Assembly: GCA_030272585.1 (NCBI GenBank) | Contig: BSYQ01000004.1 | Coordinates: 1,426,001 to 1,490,000, forward strand | Length of the DNA stretch: 64,000 nt | Source: Bryopsis sp. KO-2023 | Lineage: Eukaryota > Chlorophyta > Ulvophyceae > Bryopsidales > Bryopsidaceae | Direction: 5' to 3' | Shown here: one piece after another, positions 23,264 through 36,266 of the stretch | Layout of the letters: each line of letters starts with the position of its first letter | How positions within the stretch are numbered: the first letter of the stretch is position 1 | The notes under the pieces: generated by a model | Told to the model about the DNA's origin: nothing | Database searches by the model: none | Seen by the model: the letters and a program-made list of their open reading frames with translations, nothing else | Position numbers and translations under genes: made by a program

Positions 23264-26200
23264 ATGAACGCTGTTCGTTTTCACACGGCGTTTGCCTTGC
23301 TGGTCGCAACAGCGCCCGTTTTCTCAGAAGTCTCAGGTAGCATAAGTTTTGTTGTTTTGGCTGGTCTTCGCGACTTTTCCGTTTGACTGTGCGCCCTGTC
23401 ATTTTGACAGTGTGGAGTTTTGCAGCATCTCCACGAAACGGCGACTGGAGCCGGCAGGTGGGCCGATGTATTGCGATTGTGAATTCTATTGTTTTTGCAA
23501 AAAAGCCGAGGCTTTTCTTAACGACTATTTGCCTCGTTCAGGGGACCAATTTGACAGAATCCGATCCGAAGATCGCAACGAACCTGCTTCAAAACGCAGG
23601 CCTATTTGTCAAGGTACGCCAACATCCACACGTTCGCAATCATTTTGTTTCAATCGCGTGCGTTTTCTGAATGTGAAAATCGGCTCGGAGCAGGGAGGCC
23701 AGCCTGCACCTGAAGGTAGATTCACGTACGCGTGCTCGTTGAGGGTGACTGGCACTCGGGCACATGGCTGCGGCGGGGCCTTGGTGGCAAAAAAATGGGT
23801 TTTAACGGCGGCCCATTGCGTTTCGGGACCAGGCTCTGTTGGTGCCACGCCGATTGTGTATGTGGGGGCGCATGGAATCAACGATGAAGCCGGTGCTGAG
23901 GTGAGGTTCGTTCATCAGGGCGGTATGTTTAGGCATGTGCAAAGTGTATTTCCAGACATGAAACACCAATGAGTGTGAATTTCAGTTTTTGCTGATGTCA
24001 CAGCACAGGTCCACCGCCCTAAACATATCGACATTAAATATCTGATTGAACTTCTCAATTGGTAGCTTCTATTCGTGATGAAAACAGATCGATCTGGACT
24101 TCAGGTGATACCCTCAGTGAAAGTCTTCGTCCACGAAGGCTGGACAGGAAACGGGGACGATGGAAACGATATTGCTTTGCTCCTGCTGGAAAGAGAATCC
24201 ACGCGAACGCCAGTCAGGCTGCCGGATGCGTCCCAGCAGCTGGGGACAAGTCAAATTGTGGCGGCACTGGGTTGGGGCAAGATTTCGGACAAGGGACCTC
24301 TGCCAAGCACCCTCCAAGTGGCTGATGATCTTGAATACGTCGAAAACATAAACTGCTTGAATGTTTGGAGCCAAATTAAAGACAACATGATGTGCGCCCA
24401 TGCTACCTCTCAGGGAACATGCCAAGGCAAGTGTCGATAGTGATCGTTGAACATCAGATTTAATATGGTAAGTCATACCTCTCACACTCTGTACCATATC
24501 CAAATCCAATACCTATTACAGGTAAGTTTCAAACACCCAGTTTTGATGTTTCTGGGGTGTCATTTCTGACCCACATTTTTCAATTAAATGGACTTTTTTT
24601 GTGGCAGGTGATTCAGGGGGTCCCCTGGTGATCCCTGATGAACGCGGAACTCCAGATTTTGACCTTCTGGTTGGCTTGGTTTCTTTTGGCCCTGATGATT
24701 GTGGAAGTTCACAGGAGGGCAAGTTCAAACCAGGGGTGTACACCAGGGTCAGCTCTTTTCGCCAATGGATTGATGAGAAAATGGTAGGATTCTTTCTTGC
24801 ATGCGATTGCTTGTTCCTGACACTTCGTGCTTGTGTGCTTCAACAAACCAATCAATCATCTATCTGTAGTCCTGAACAATAAAAAAATCATGACTCATCA
24901 CGATGGTCAAACATGTAAATGTTTGGGGACTCGAATCAATTTGACGTTTTTGTATGTTGGCATTTTTCACAGCTATTTGTTTTCGTTTGAAGGGTTCACA
25001 AACTTTTTCCCCTGAGACATCCCCACCCAATGAGACTGAGAGTCCAGCCGAAAATGTTGATGATGCTGCCGAGGTAATTCTCGATCGCATGATTTGGATA
25101 AGCCCACATTTTTGGTTTGGATTGTTTGTGGAATTCATATGTAATAAATTCCATTTCGGTTGCAGTTTGGTGAAGTACTACAATTGTGCTAATATGAATG
25201 CCTGGCCCTGAACCTCGCCCCAGTTGGCACAAGTCCTATCAGCTATGACAAACTCTGATCTGAATTTCTTGTGAAATTGTTTTGAAACAGGGAATATGTC
25301 GCGAGGATTGTGACAAACTGAATATTGATCTTCACAATGCCGCCGGTTCTGGGGACCTCGACAAAGTCAAGGTACTCTAGTTTTTATGGTTGATTTTGTA
25401 TTTTGCATTGTTTGACAATTACAATACCACAGGCCAAAGTGGAGGTGTGCTGGTTGATTTTCAGGAGCTGCTTTCAAAGGGTGCAGATCCATCAGCCACG
25501 CATGGAGAGTTGAAATTTACTCCATTGCATTTTGCTGCTCAGGAGGGTCGTGTGGGGATTGTTGAAATGCTAATTGGAAAAGGTGATTGGCTTCTTGTTT
25601 TTGCATGGTAATGACACATGGTAAAACACAGAAATTCTTACTGCGTTTCCCAAGGGCACCTGATTCAGACAAGGAACATACCCATTTTTATTTATTTGAA
25701 GTAGATCCTTACAGCATGTAGTGAGTATTTTTTTCTTGGGCGAAAGCATGGCAACACTGCCTCCATTCTGCGTTATAATGTCACTTTTTTCTAAGTTCTG
25801 TCCAGTTCCAAGTGGATGAAAAAACACTTCGTTCAACAATAATTGTTGCAGGTGCTGACATTGATGCCCAGACTGCTGAAGGCTCAACTGCATTACATTA
25901 TGCTGCACAATTCGGTCAGTTGGATGCTGCCAACGTCTTGGTCAGAGCAGGTAAAATATTCTGTAGAAACTCCAGGCACTCTGTTTTTGGCAGGAATTTT
26001 TTATTTAGCCACCCCACTATGACAGCTTCAATAGCAAAGACACAAAAGTTTGATTGGACAGGTGACACCTTTTTCAAAACACAATACGTTTTCCAGTGTT
26101 TTTCCAGTCTTTTTTTTCTTGCAATCTGCTGAGTGGTACTTTTCTTCGGACATCGACATACTTCTATCGTTTGGCGGGGACTTGGGTCATTTCCAGCTGT

Positions 26201-28225
26201 TTAACGAAATGTCCCAATTTCGTTTTTCCTCCCCCTGGAAGGACTGCGACTACAGTGCATCCAATTCTGGATTCCAAAACCACACAACAACTGAAAATTC
26301 ATTATGTTGCACCCTAGGCTATTTCATGGTGAATAGCAACCCCCCCCCAACTACTTAACATCACTGAAATTCCAAGTTGGAGGAAATTCCTGGTTGCATA
26401 CAAATGCTGGCGCATTTTAACAGATTTTAACCGTTTTAACAGATTTCGTTCAAAAATTGATGTCAAGCTGCAGTTGGTGTGTTCGCAAATGCACAAGCTA
26501 CGCACTACTTGTTTCCAAAAATGTGTGTTTTTTTTCAGGGGCAACAGTGGATATGAGAAGAGATACTGGAACCACCCCTTTGATGGTTGCAGCAGAATAT
26601 GAAAAAGTTGAAATAATGGAGTTTCTCCTGGAATCAGGTGGTCAAAATTACCAGCATGGTGACCAAATAATATTTGCCAAACTTTGATCTTTCAAAGATT
26701 TTAGAGTGGGGTGGTTTGAGTTGCGGTAGAGTGGAATTTGCAACGAAAAGAGTTTCGCTCAGAAAAAATATCCTAGAAAAAACATCCTGGAAAATGATGG
26801 TGGGATGGAAATGTTGAGTTTTTTAAGCTGAACCAAAAAAACAAATTTGTAATTTGAAAATTCCCTTGTTTGTCTTTATCTTTTTCCTTTTTCTTCTCTT
26901 TTATTCTGTTTAACATTCAATAATTGTTGATGCAGGGGCCAATGTTCATGCACAAAACGATTTAGACGGAACTGCATTGTTTTTTGCTGCACAAGCGGGT
27001 CAATTGGAAAGTGCGAGGGTCTTGGTCGAAGCAGGTGAAATGTAATAAGAAGGTCCATCTGGTGGTGTGTGTGTGTTTTTTTTTTGGGAATTTTCAATCT
27101 ACCCCCACACCCCTTTTGTTTCTAACTTTGCAAAAAGAAAAGAAAATATGGATGTAACAGCGTCATCGCTTTTGTAACCAAGGTCCCAGTGTTTTCTCTT
27201 GCAGAGTGAAAGTCAATATTTTTACGTTTTGTTTTTTGGCTCAGTACATACCTGTGAACAGACGGTCATTGTTTATTTTTTGATGAGCTCTTGGCTGCCT
27301 TCAATTCTGAAGGCAGCGATGTTTTCTTGTGTTGAATTCAGTTCTTTTCCCGAAGTATTTCAACAGCATTTTCTCTTGTTACTGTATTGACTTTCTGAAA
27401 ACCGCCAACAGATCTTGAGCTCCAAAAAACAGGTTTTCTTTTCTTCTAGCCTTTGTTGTTGCCAAATTACGCAATCCAAATGCAAAATATTCTGCAAACC
27501 AGATTTAAATTGTATGCTTACGTATCGGCTTCATTTTTTGTTGCTGCACTTGCAAAGTTCTTGCCACCAAGCTTTCATTCAGAGCTGGTGACATTGAACA
27601 GATACCCTATCTTTCCACAATGAATATCTGCAGCTGTGGTCCTGATTTTGGGGGGTTGGCGTTTTATGTTTCAGGGGCAACTGTGGATTTGAAAGCAGAT
27701 AGCGGGTTCACCCCTTTGATGATTGCAGCGCGCGAAGGGAAAGTTGGTGTGGCAGGGTTTCTCCTGGAATCAGGTGCCCCCTTGTGAAAAAATTTCTTCT
27801 ACTGTCAATGCCACTTTTTGCATCAGTCTTCTGAAATGTTTTCGAGTCGAGGCTTTGTGATTTGGTCCACAGGTGCCAATGTGAATGCTCGTAATGATAA
27901 TGGTGTAACACCCTTGCACAAAGCTGGCTATGCTGGAAACCCAGAGTTGGTCCAATTACTTATGGACAATGGAGCTGAAATAGATGCCCAGGCTGAGGAT
28001 GGGGAAACCCCTGTGTTCTGGGCAGCCCATTTTGGAAGTGCCGAAGCCATTGAATTTTTGAAAAACGCTGGTGCTGATCTGAGTATCATAGACCAAGCTG
28101 GGAATACGATCGAAGATATAATCTGTCGGTGTTTGGAGGTTACTGATCCAAGAAATCTGGGTTGTAGGGAAGGAACATGCGGTGAAGGAGAGATAGAACG
28201 CCTCAAAGCACTTCTGAATGACTGA
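23264..28225 (+). CDS. A4: secreted S1 protease-ankyrin fusion (complete)
   Basis: Complete family-A gene, 636 residues with all phases closing. Exons: 23264-23336, 23426-23457, 23542-23613, 23694-23900, 24105-24426, 24608-24783, 24993-25073, 25291-25371, 25465-25582, 25852-25950, 26539-26637, 26936-27034, 27675-27773, 27873-28225. Signal peptide [20 protein letters not shown]; pro-region ends LFVK; triad His100, Asp150, Ser238 (GTCQGDSGGP). The linker exon is rich in Ser, Pro, Glu. Ankyrin repeats run from [11 protein letters not shown] to the cap [17 protein letters not shown]. Compared with A3, exon 2 is 9 nt and exon 3 is 12 nt shorter, both in frame. The donor after 24426 is GCAAGT (GC-AG intron). 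Transcribed in the same direction as A3, about 2.2 kb downstream. Confidence 0.9.
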
Positions 28226-28900
28226 TGTCACAATGGTGTGTGAGATTTCCTTTGAATCGTTTTGGTCGTTCAAGGGAGTGGGGATGCTGTTGCTATTTTA
28301 TAAGCGATGTTAGATATTGACTGAGATGGATGCAATGGGGACGGTCAAGTTATGCTTCAAGTTTCAAGTACATTTGTTGGTATAAATTTTGGGAAGAAAT
28401 CTGTATGTTGAAAAAGTGTGGTTTGTGTTGAGCACTACCGACAGCCACTTTTTGCCAAAATGAGCACAGTTTTTGAATGATTGATAGAGTGCCCTCCCCC
28501 ACCCATTTTCGATAAAAAAAAAACAGGCCCTAGAAACCTAAAAGCAAGGTGAATTCGGATGGCAATCTAAATTTTTTCGTTACCACAAAAAATGGTGAAT
28601 TTAACAGCGGCATCGCTTTGGAAACAAGACACACAAGGCCCCAACGTTTCTCCAGTGTTTCCCTTCGAACGGGAATTCCCGTTCGTTTCCAAAACGGTTT
28701 CAGTGTTGGATATTTGACCGAGTGCCAAAGCGGTTTCCCCCACAGAATTTCGTGACTTCGAAGTCACAGAAAAGTTTATCTCGAGTGCAAATCCATGAAC
28801 AGAAAGTTATTTCCCACCTTTTCAATAACTCCTGGCTGGCTGTCAGTTGCCCCTCTGAAAATGAACACCGAATACTGACGGGGGTTATTTCCCCATTCAT
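28226..28900. repeat. 3' flanking block shared by ankyrin-tail genes (copy 2)
   Basis: Follows the A4 stop codon and matches 21109-21760 and 48795-49490. It contains the same CGTGACTTCGAAGTCA palindromic stretch (around 28750). Probably 3' UTR plus flank; no coding region seen. 28901-29062 continues as AT-rich sequence without recognisable content. Confidence 0.65.
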
Positions 28901-29062
28901 AGAAAAGCACAGCCACATTTTATCAATCCTTTTGTCTTCTGGATATTGGTGGAAATCGAAAATTTGATTTCACTTGGCTCAAACGTTTACTCAATACAGT
29001 TTCTTTCCATGTTTTTTTCTTCATCAAAAACGGCTACGCTCGTCTTTACCTTTTTTTTTTTA

Positions 29063-29113
29063 ATGTTTGTTTGTTTGTTTGTTTGTTTGTTTGTTTGTTT
29101 GTTTGTTTGTTTG
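29063..29113. repeat. (GTTT)n microsatellite
   Basis: About twelve uninterrupted GTTT units. No paralogous region in the window has this expansion. Confidence 0.9.
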
Positions 29114-29384
29114 TCTTTACCCGTCCAACTAATATATCATATGGATGACATTTGCCAAAAGAGTGGCTCTTGCCATTGTATTTTACGATGGCAAGTGGGC
29201 TTTTGACGATCCATTATTATTTTCTGTTTGTTTTTCTTTCTAATGGGTGTCAGGAGAGCATCTGCGCACGTTCTTTTCGAATTTTCTGAAAAGCCAAGAT
29301 CCTTCGATCAGTCAATCAATATTGTATGCTCATAAGCTCTATTGCAACAAAAAAACTATCCAGCGTATGTGTTTTGGTGCACAG

Positions 29385-29410
29385 GTGCCAACGTGAATGG
29401 TCGGCTCTTA
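29385..29410 (+). pseudogene. Relic of a terminal ankyrin exon
   Basis: After a GGTGCACAG acceptor the sequence reads GTGCCAACGTGAATGGTCGG, the beginning of the terminal exon found in every ankyrin-tail gene (GANVNAR), then homology ends at a TAGTAAGC. The same kind of short stub occurs at 14923 after A2. It marks a breakpoint of the duplicated unit. Confidence 0.6.
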
Positions 29411-29443
29411 GTAAGCAAAGGACGTAATCGACCGTGGTCCAAT

Positions 29444-29875
29444 TCAAGAACGAGCATGGCCGACCAGTTCGGCGTTTAGTAAGACTGTGGTGGCGTCAGC
29501 GTAGTTCCAGCAGAAGTTCTTGCCCGACCATGTTTTCGACCCTGCTGTGCTGCGAATACCAGAACCGAAATCACGCCATTCTCCAGACCATATGATACAG
29601 CTTTGCCAGTGGTACCAATAGTAAAATGCATGCCAGGCACCATACATCTGCATGAACTTACACACGACCTCCCAGAATTCGCCGTTCCACACTTGGTGTT
29701 CTAATGAAATTGAGGGCTGGTGTGAGGAAAAGGATGGAGGTTGAGATATGCAGGAAGCTTGTTTTTGGCTGTAAGATTGTTCAAGTCTGTTTCCGCGACA
29801 ATCCCCGCCGAAAGGCAAGAACGGAATGCTGGAAGGTACACAGCAAGTAAACCGGGACTGGAACAAATCCGTCAC
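29444..29875 (-). CDS. Unrecognised open frame, Trp/Tyr-rich
   Basis: A 143-codon open frame on the minus strand, rich in Trp, Tyr and Phe in the middle (KFMQMYGAWHAFYYWYHW). It has higher GC than the surrounding introns. No family is recognised, and neither a signal peptide nor a conserved motif is clear. It may be one exon of a gene, a transposon fragment or chance. It sits between the A4 flank and the B2 start. Confidence 0.3.
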   Translation of the reverse strand: MTDLFQSRFTCCVPSSIPFLPFGGDCRGNRLEQSYSQKQASCISQPPSFSSHQPSISLEHQVWNGEFWEVVCKFMQMYGAWHAFYYWYHWQSCIIWSGEWRDFGSGIRSTAGSKTWSGKNFCWNYADATTVLLNAELVGHARS

Positions 29876-29977
29876 GCATCCTCACTTGAGCAAGGAAACG
29901 TTCCGAGGGGCTGTTGCTGAAATTAGTCTTTCATAACCGGAGCCTTCTCGTCAGAAGGTCAAACGAACCTGCTTCCA

Positions 29978-32900
29978 ATGCTTTTGTTCCTGATGTGGGC
30001 GCTCTGGTGCGTTTCGACGTCGGGAGTTACGTGCCGTGTTGTGTCGGGTGGGTGGATTCCTGTCGAGTTTGGCGTTCTTTTCCCCCATCCTTGACGAAAC
30101 TTTTTCTCATGTCGGAAGTTGATGATGTCGGAGTTTGCTTTGATTTGCAGGATCCTCGCGTGGCGGCGACAGACAGGTGTGCGTCTCGATACTCGGTCAG
30201 TTGGGCTTTACGAACTTGATAAGTTGGTTGGCGTTATGCCCCCTCCCCTCCTTTTTTTCGAAATTCGAAAAGGAAATCGTAAATTCTGTAAAATAGGTCT
30301 CAGAAAACGAATTTGAAAATTTTGAAAGCGGCGCCAGGTTTCATGCCCCAAGTGCTGGGCGAAGGTCACAAACCCTGCCAAATTTGCTTGCATTCATTGT
30401 CATCTTAAAACAATGTATTAAATTGACCAATTTGATTGAAAAGAAAAAGATCCCTTTTACAATCCCTTTCCCTCATCCAAAAGAAATCGTCATGTAATTA
30501 CATGTTATAACACAAAACAATTGATCAAGTTCGTTCTGAATTTTTGGCTTGAGAATTGCCTCTTTTTCTTTTGTGTTGTGTGAGAATTAGGTCGAGGGGC
30601 TTTCCACCGTTCCTTCATTTCAAAAGCGGCTACCGGATGCGCAGCCACTCATTGTTGTGGGTTCAGGCTAAGTCAGACATCCATGCATTGTCATCGCAAT
30701 CGTGTTGTATGAATAGTAAGATGCTCTTTGAAGAGGGATTCTTACATCGCACGTGCATGTGCGGAGCACCCGGGCAGACAGGAAATTTTCTTTGCGATAC
30801 ATTGAGAAAAAGAGAACATCCCTGATATTCACATTCAAGGTAGTGTTGCTCGCAAAATGTGATATGTGCATATACAGGGGGGGCATGATGCTCCTAAAGG
30901 TCGGTTTCCTTATGCTTGCTCCCTAAAAACAATGGGCGTTCGAATTCATCGGTGTGGGGGCACCTTGATTGCCCCCCAGTGGGTCTTGACTGCAGCCCAT
31001 TGTTTTATCGGGAAAAAAACCCTTGGGTCAACATTTCTGGTGTATGTGGGTGCCCTTGGAATTGATGACGAATCATCTGCAGAGGTACTGAAAATTTGCA
31101 CACATTCACAAAGAAACGTTGAGGAAAAAAGGTGTCGTGTTTTTATTCGTGCAAATAGAGTTACAGTGATGGCAGGGTCTGGCAATGTACAAGGAAAGCA
31201 GCAAGGAGCTCAAATACTACTCAAACCAAAACAAAAAATAAGATGCATCATGTGAATGCATTTGCAGGTCATACTGGCAGAGGGGGTTATTATTCATGAC
31301 AGGTACAGAGGAGATGTCCAAGATGGATTTGATATTGCCCTTGTGCGTCTCAAAGTGCCCTCCACCAAACCACCTGTTTTGCTAGCTGAAAGTGACCACA
31401 CCCTTGGGGAGGGTCTTTTGCTAGCCACCGCAGGGTGGGGAAAGACCAGAAAGCGCAATTCAGTCCCTGAAGTCCTTCAATTTGCAGACCAAGTGGAGTA
31501 TGTCAGCAACAAAAACTGCAGACGAAGATGGCCTAAGCTAAAAAGCAATATGCTTTGTTCTTTCTCCAGCTCGCAAGCAGCGTGCCAGGGTAAACAATCG
31601 GGGTTGCGTTGTGTTCGAGAAACCGCAATGCTGTTCTGGAGAAGTAGAATTTATTTATTTTTTCCTTGTATGGGTCTGAGAATCGTTTTGAATTTATCCA
31701 GGCGATTCTGGAGGTCTTTTGTTACTTGCTGACAGCAAGGGTGGGGACAGCATCATCGACGGCAATCCAGAATTTGATGTGTTGATTGGCATCGTATCTT
31801 TTGGACCGCTCAATTGTGATTCGACGAAAGCGGATGTGCACACCAGAGTCGGCAGTTTCCGGAAATGGATATATAAGAAAATGAGGACTTCTCCATCCAA
31901 AATCACCACTTCTTCGGTGAGCATGACATGTATATCTATATATATATATATGTAGTGTGTGTGTATGTGTGTATTTGCTTATATCTTCGGGGAAAGTTTT
32001 CCTGTAAGAAAACTGGGGTGATAGGAATTTGCTTTATGTTTTGAAAGGAAAAGTGTGGAGCGGGCTTTTCAAGAGAGTGGATGGACTGCCAGACAACAAA
32101 ATGAGTGAAATTCTTTACAACGGACTTTCTCGTTCATTTCCAAGCTACAATCAGTGATCAGCACTAAAAGTGCATTTAGAGTATGTGCACCAGTGCATTC
32201 ACGTATGTGCTTTTTTTTCCCCTGCTGTGTTGATTCTTCCCAAACAGAGAAAATTATGTCGCAAGAATTGTGACGAGCTGAATCGCAACCTCCTCTTTGC
32301 AGCCGGTTCTGGAGACATCGACAGAGTCAAGGTAGTTTTTCAAACAATTGCTTTCGTATTAAAGCCAAACAAAAAATTGCCTTGTTTCATGAGAAAAATA
32401 TGGCAAGCTAACTAGTGGAGGAGGTGTGCATATCTATTTTCAGGGGCTGCTTGCAAAGGGGGCCGATATGTCATTCATGCATGATGGTTCTACCGCGTTG
32501 CATTATGCTGCACAGGAGGATCATATGGGAGTTGTTAAAAGATTAACTAAAGAAAGTGATTGGCTGCATTAGTTGTAACCTTGCAGTTCACTGTGTAAAC
32601 AAAACTCTGCAGTTTTTCTTAAGAAGGGCCCCCTTTTTAAATACCCCGCCGTCCAACTGTCCGATGAACCTGCTGGCAGCAGACGATAAGTAAAAAAATA
32701 TAAATTATATTTATTCTTTTTTATTATTCACCCCTTTGGTCGACACAGCGTTGATTTTCGTCAAGTTTAAGATCGACTTCAAACTCTGCCTTCAAATATT
32801 GCTGCTGCAGGTGCAGATGTTGATGCACAGAATGATAATGGCGTAACTCCATTGATTATTGCTGCACAAAATGATCACTTGGATGTTGTGGAGGTCTTGG

Positions 32901-35900
32901 TGAAAGCAGGTGAATTGAGATGCTCCATGCGGTTGGGACTTTTCATAAGTTAGGATTTGGGCGTTTGGTAGATAGAGCGATAAGTTTTACCCAGTGTAAA
33001 GGCAAATTTGAAAACTTTCTTGGATGATTGCTGCTGCAGGGGCAGATGTTAATGCACAGACTGACACAGGCATAACTCCATTGATTATTGCTGCACAAAA
33101 TGGTCACTCGAATGTTGTCGAGGTCTTGGTGAAAGCAGGTAAATTGTGATGAAGAAGCTCCATGTGGTTGTGCTTTTTGCAGGCACTCTAGATGAACCCA
33201 CCCATCCATTGCAGATTTATTGAAAAAACAACTAAAAAAATAGTGAATTGCTGCAAATTGTTTTCAACTACTTTCTGTTTTCCCCCTGAAAGCTAGGCAC
33301 ATTTTTGGAATCCAAGACCACAGAATGGGTGTGAATAGAGGCCATGATCCATCTTTCGTTTTCATGTATGAAGTAAAAATCTCTTTTCAGTGTACTGTCT
33401 GCTTGGTTTTGCTGAGATGAAAGCAGCAGATGCCCTCCCCCACTCTGGCTTTACCATTTTCTGAAAAACGCTTATCAACAACTCGTCATTTTATCGTGGT
33501 TGGTTTTTTCAGATGAATATGGAGAGTACTCTGGTCGAATGGGTGGCCGATCTGACCCATTGTGAATATTTTTTATTATTATTTTTCAAGTGGTCCCAAT
33601 CAGTCATCAAGCAACAGCATGCTGAAATGCTTACAAAGTGCGGTTATCATTCATCGTTCCAGGCACAACTGTTGATTCAAACGATGAGTTAGGATTTGGG
33701 CGTTTGGTAGATGGAGTGATAAGTTTTATCCAGTCTAAAGACAAATTTGGAAACTTACTTCAATGATTGCTGCTGCAGGGGCCAATGTTGATGCACAGAG
33801 CAACACTGGTACGAAGGCATTGCATATCACTGCACAAAATGGTCACTTGGATGTTGTCAAGGTCTTGATCAAAGCAGGTAAACTGCCACGGAGAAGCTCC
33901 ATACAATTGTACCTTTTGCAGGCACTCTAGATGGACCCACTCATTCATTGCAGATTTGTTCAAAAAACCAAACCACAAACATCGCATTGCAACCTGGAAA
34001 TTGTTGTTTTTTTTCCACAGACATATGTTTTGAAAGTTGACTTCAACGTTTTTAAGTAATTCCTGCTGCAGGGGCCGATATCGATGCACAATCTGATCAA
34101 GGCTCAACTGCGTTGTATTTGGCTGCACGAGTGGGTAATTTGGATGTTGCCAAGTTCTTGGTGAAAGCAGGTAAATTGAGATGCTCCATGCAGTTGTGCT
34201 TTTTGCAGGCACAACTACTGGACCTACACACCCATTGCAGTATTTTTCGGAAAAAAGAAAATATTATGTATATATATATTGGCACTCTTTTTGAAACCAA
34301 GCCACCCGCCCACATTCAGTTCGGGGTGAAAGGCTTCTTCCTTTCCATGGATTTCGTCTAAAAATGGTTGTCAAGCAACAGGTTGGTTGCAAATACACAG
34401 GCTCTACCATACTAAACATAAGTGTTTGCGTTTCTTTTAGGGGCAACTGTGGATTTGAAAACAGACATGGGAGTCACCCCTGCCATGGTTGCAGCAGAGC
34501 AAGGGGAAGTTGAAGCGTTGGAGTTTCTTCTGGAATCAGGTGGTGGCCCCACCTACAAATTTGTACGCTTGCAAATCCTTTAGAGAAAACCAACAGATCG
34601 ATCTGCCCTCCCCCTCTGAAAAACATCCACTAACTTTTCAACATTATGCAAAAGGCCCCAGGGTGGTTTTAACTTTTGATCTCGATGATCCATTATTTTT
34701 CTTAGATGATTTTTCCCGGTCTGTCGAGCAACACTACATTGAAATTTTGGGACCACCTGTTATCTTTTCAGGGGCAGCAGTGGGTTCAAAAGATAAATCA
34801 GAATTCACACCTTTGGTGGACACAGCGTTGACAACTCAACAAAAATCAAGTTTTAAAATCAGCTACAAACTCTTCGTTCAAATATTGCTGCTGCAGGTGC
34901 CGATGTCGATGCACAGTCTGATCAAGGCGCATCTGCATTGTATGTGGCCGCACAAAATCGTCACTTGGATGTTGTCAAGGTGTTGATCGAAGCAGGTGAA
35001 TTTTTTTGATGTGAACGCCCAATGCGGTTTCGCTTTTTACTAATTGCAGGAACTGAAATGCACCCCCCCCCCCATTGCGGCATTGAGTGTTGTCCAGTGT
35101 AAAGGTGGGTTTGAATAATTCCTTCAATAATTGTTGCTGCAGGTGCCGATGTTGATGCAAAGCTTGATAGTGGCACAACTGCATTATTTAGTACTGCACA
35201 AATGGGTCATTTGGAGATCGCCAAAGTCCTGGTCAAAGCAGGTAAGTCTTGCAGTTGTGCTTGTTGCAGGGACTCTAGCAGATGGAGCCACTCACCTGTT
35301 CCAGCTGTGTTCACGAAAAAAAATACAAAAAAAATGAGAATTTTATTCTTTTAGATTAAGTTCCAGCGTCCATTTGCATTTGGAAAAATTTTATTAATGC
35401 AAAACTCCCCATAGAAATTGTATTTTTTCACGTGTCTGTTTTTCTTCAGCTCATAATTCATACCCATTACCTGAAAATAGTTTTCAGGAACTGTTGCCTG
35501 CCTTCTTTTTTCCCTTGTGATTGTTTCTTTCTGCCCACCCAGAAAAAAAAAAAAAAGCCTTTCAATCCTTTCACCTTTTTCATGCATTTCCGGTCCGTTA
35601 TTTTTGCTTTCCAAATCCCAACTGCGATGGTAATTCAAACGAGCTTTTTGTCATTCCCTTGCCCTGAGATGAACTTCAGGGTTGCTGTTTGATGTTTCAG
35701 GGGCGACTGTGGATTTGGAAAGAGGCACCGGAGACACCGCTTTGATGGTTGCAGCGCAAAACAACAAAATGGAGGTGGCGGAGTTTCTCCTGGAATCAGG
35801 TGCCTCTTTGGGGAAGATTTGTCCCACCTGTTGAAATTTGATACCAATTTTACAGCAGTCATCAGCAACCTTCTGGAATGTTTTACTCAAGGATGCTTTG

Positions 35901-36266
35901 ATGGAACTGCAAAAGTGGCTTTGGTGCACAGGTGCCGACGTGGATGCTCGCAGTTGGTCAGAGTATACAGCGTTGCATTTGGCTGCCTTTGCTGGAGACC
36001 CAGATTTGGTCCAATTGCTTTTGGACAATGGAGCTGAAGTAGATGCCCGAACCAAGACTGGGCAAGCCCCTGTGCTCTGGGCAGCCTATTTTGGGAGTGG
36101 CGAAGTCATTGAAGTTTTGAAAAAGGCGGGTGCTGATGCTGGAAATACGATCGAAGATGCAATCTGCCAGTGCTTGAAGGTCACTGATCCAAGAAAATTT
36201 GGTTGTAGGGAAGGAACATGCGGGGAAGGAGAGATAGAACACCTCAAAGAAATTCTGAATGATTGA
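29978..36266 (+). CDS. B2: secreted S1 protease with expanded ankyrin array
   Basis: Largest member, 742 residues if spliced as read. Exons: 29978-30047, 30151-30176, 30591-30656, 30878-31084, 31268-31589, 31702-31916, 32248-32331, 32444-32555, eight 99-nt ankyrin exons (starting 32811, 33040, 33779, 34072, 34441, 34897, 35143, 35701) and 35932-36266. Signal peptide MLLFLMWALWCVSTSG. The pro-region exon ends QPLIV and the next begins GGHDAPKG, rebuilding a canonical IVGG activation site. Triad His95, Asp145, Ser233. The Ser motif is GDSGGL instead of GDSGGP. The family-A linker exon is missing; the Ser exon instead runs on into a Ser/Thr-rich tail. The terminal exon has lost six residues near the cap. 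Two relic repeat exons lie in introns (33663, 34772). B2 has four more intact repeat exons than A3 or A4. Confidence 0.85.
33663..33688 (+). pseudogene. Relic ankyrin exon inside B2
   Basis: After a CGTTCCAG acceptor, GCACAACTGTTGATTC matches the beginning of an L-type repeat exon (GATVD). It then breaks into GAGTTAGGATTTGGGCG, which is intron sequence identical to 32949 onward. A deletion fused the start of the exon to a downstream intron. Skipping it keeps the frame because all repeat exons are phase 1-1. Confidence 0.65.
34772..34896 (+). pseudogene. Half ankyrin exon inside B2
   Basis: Starts after a CTTTTCAG acceptor as GGGCAGCAGTGGGTTC (L-type repeat) and reads FTPLVDTALTT. The second half of the repeat is lost and sequence like 32739-32810 (CCTTTGGTCGACACAGCG) takes over up to the next repeat acceptor. 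A similar half-exon trace is visible at 32735-32760. Confidence 0.55.

Noticed and set aside
29444-29875. Transposase identity for the Trp-rich minus frame
   Set aside because: No DDE pattern or terminal repeats could be seen; left as unrecognised.
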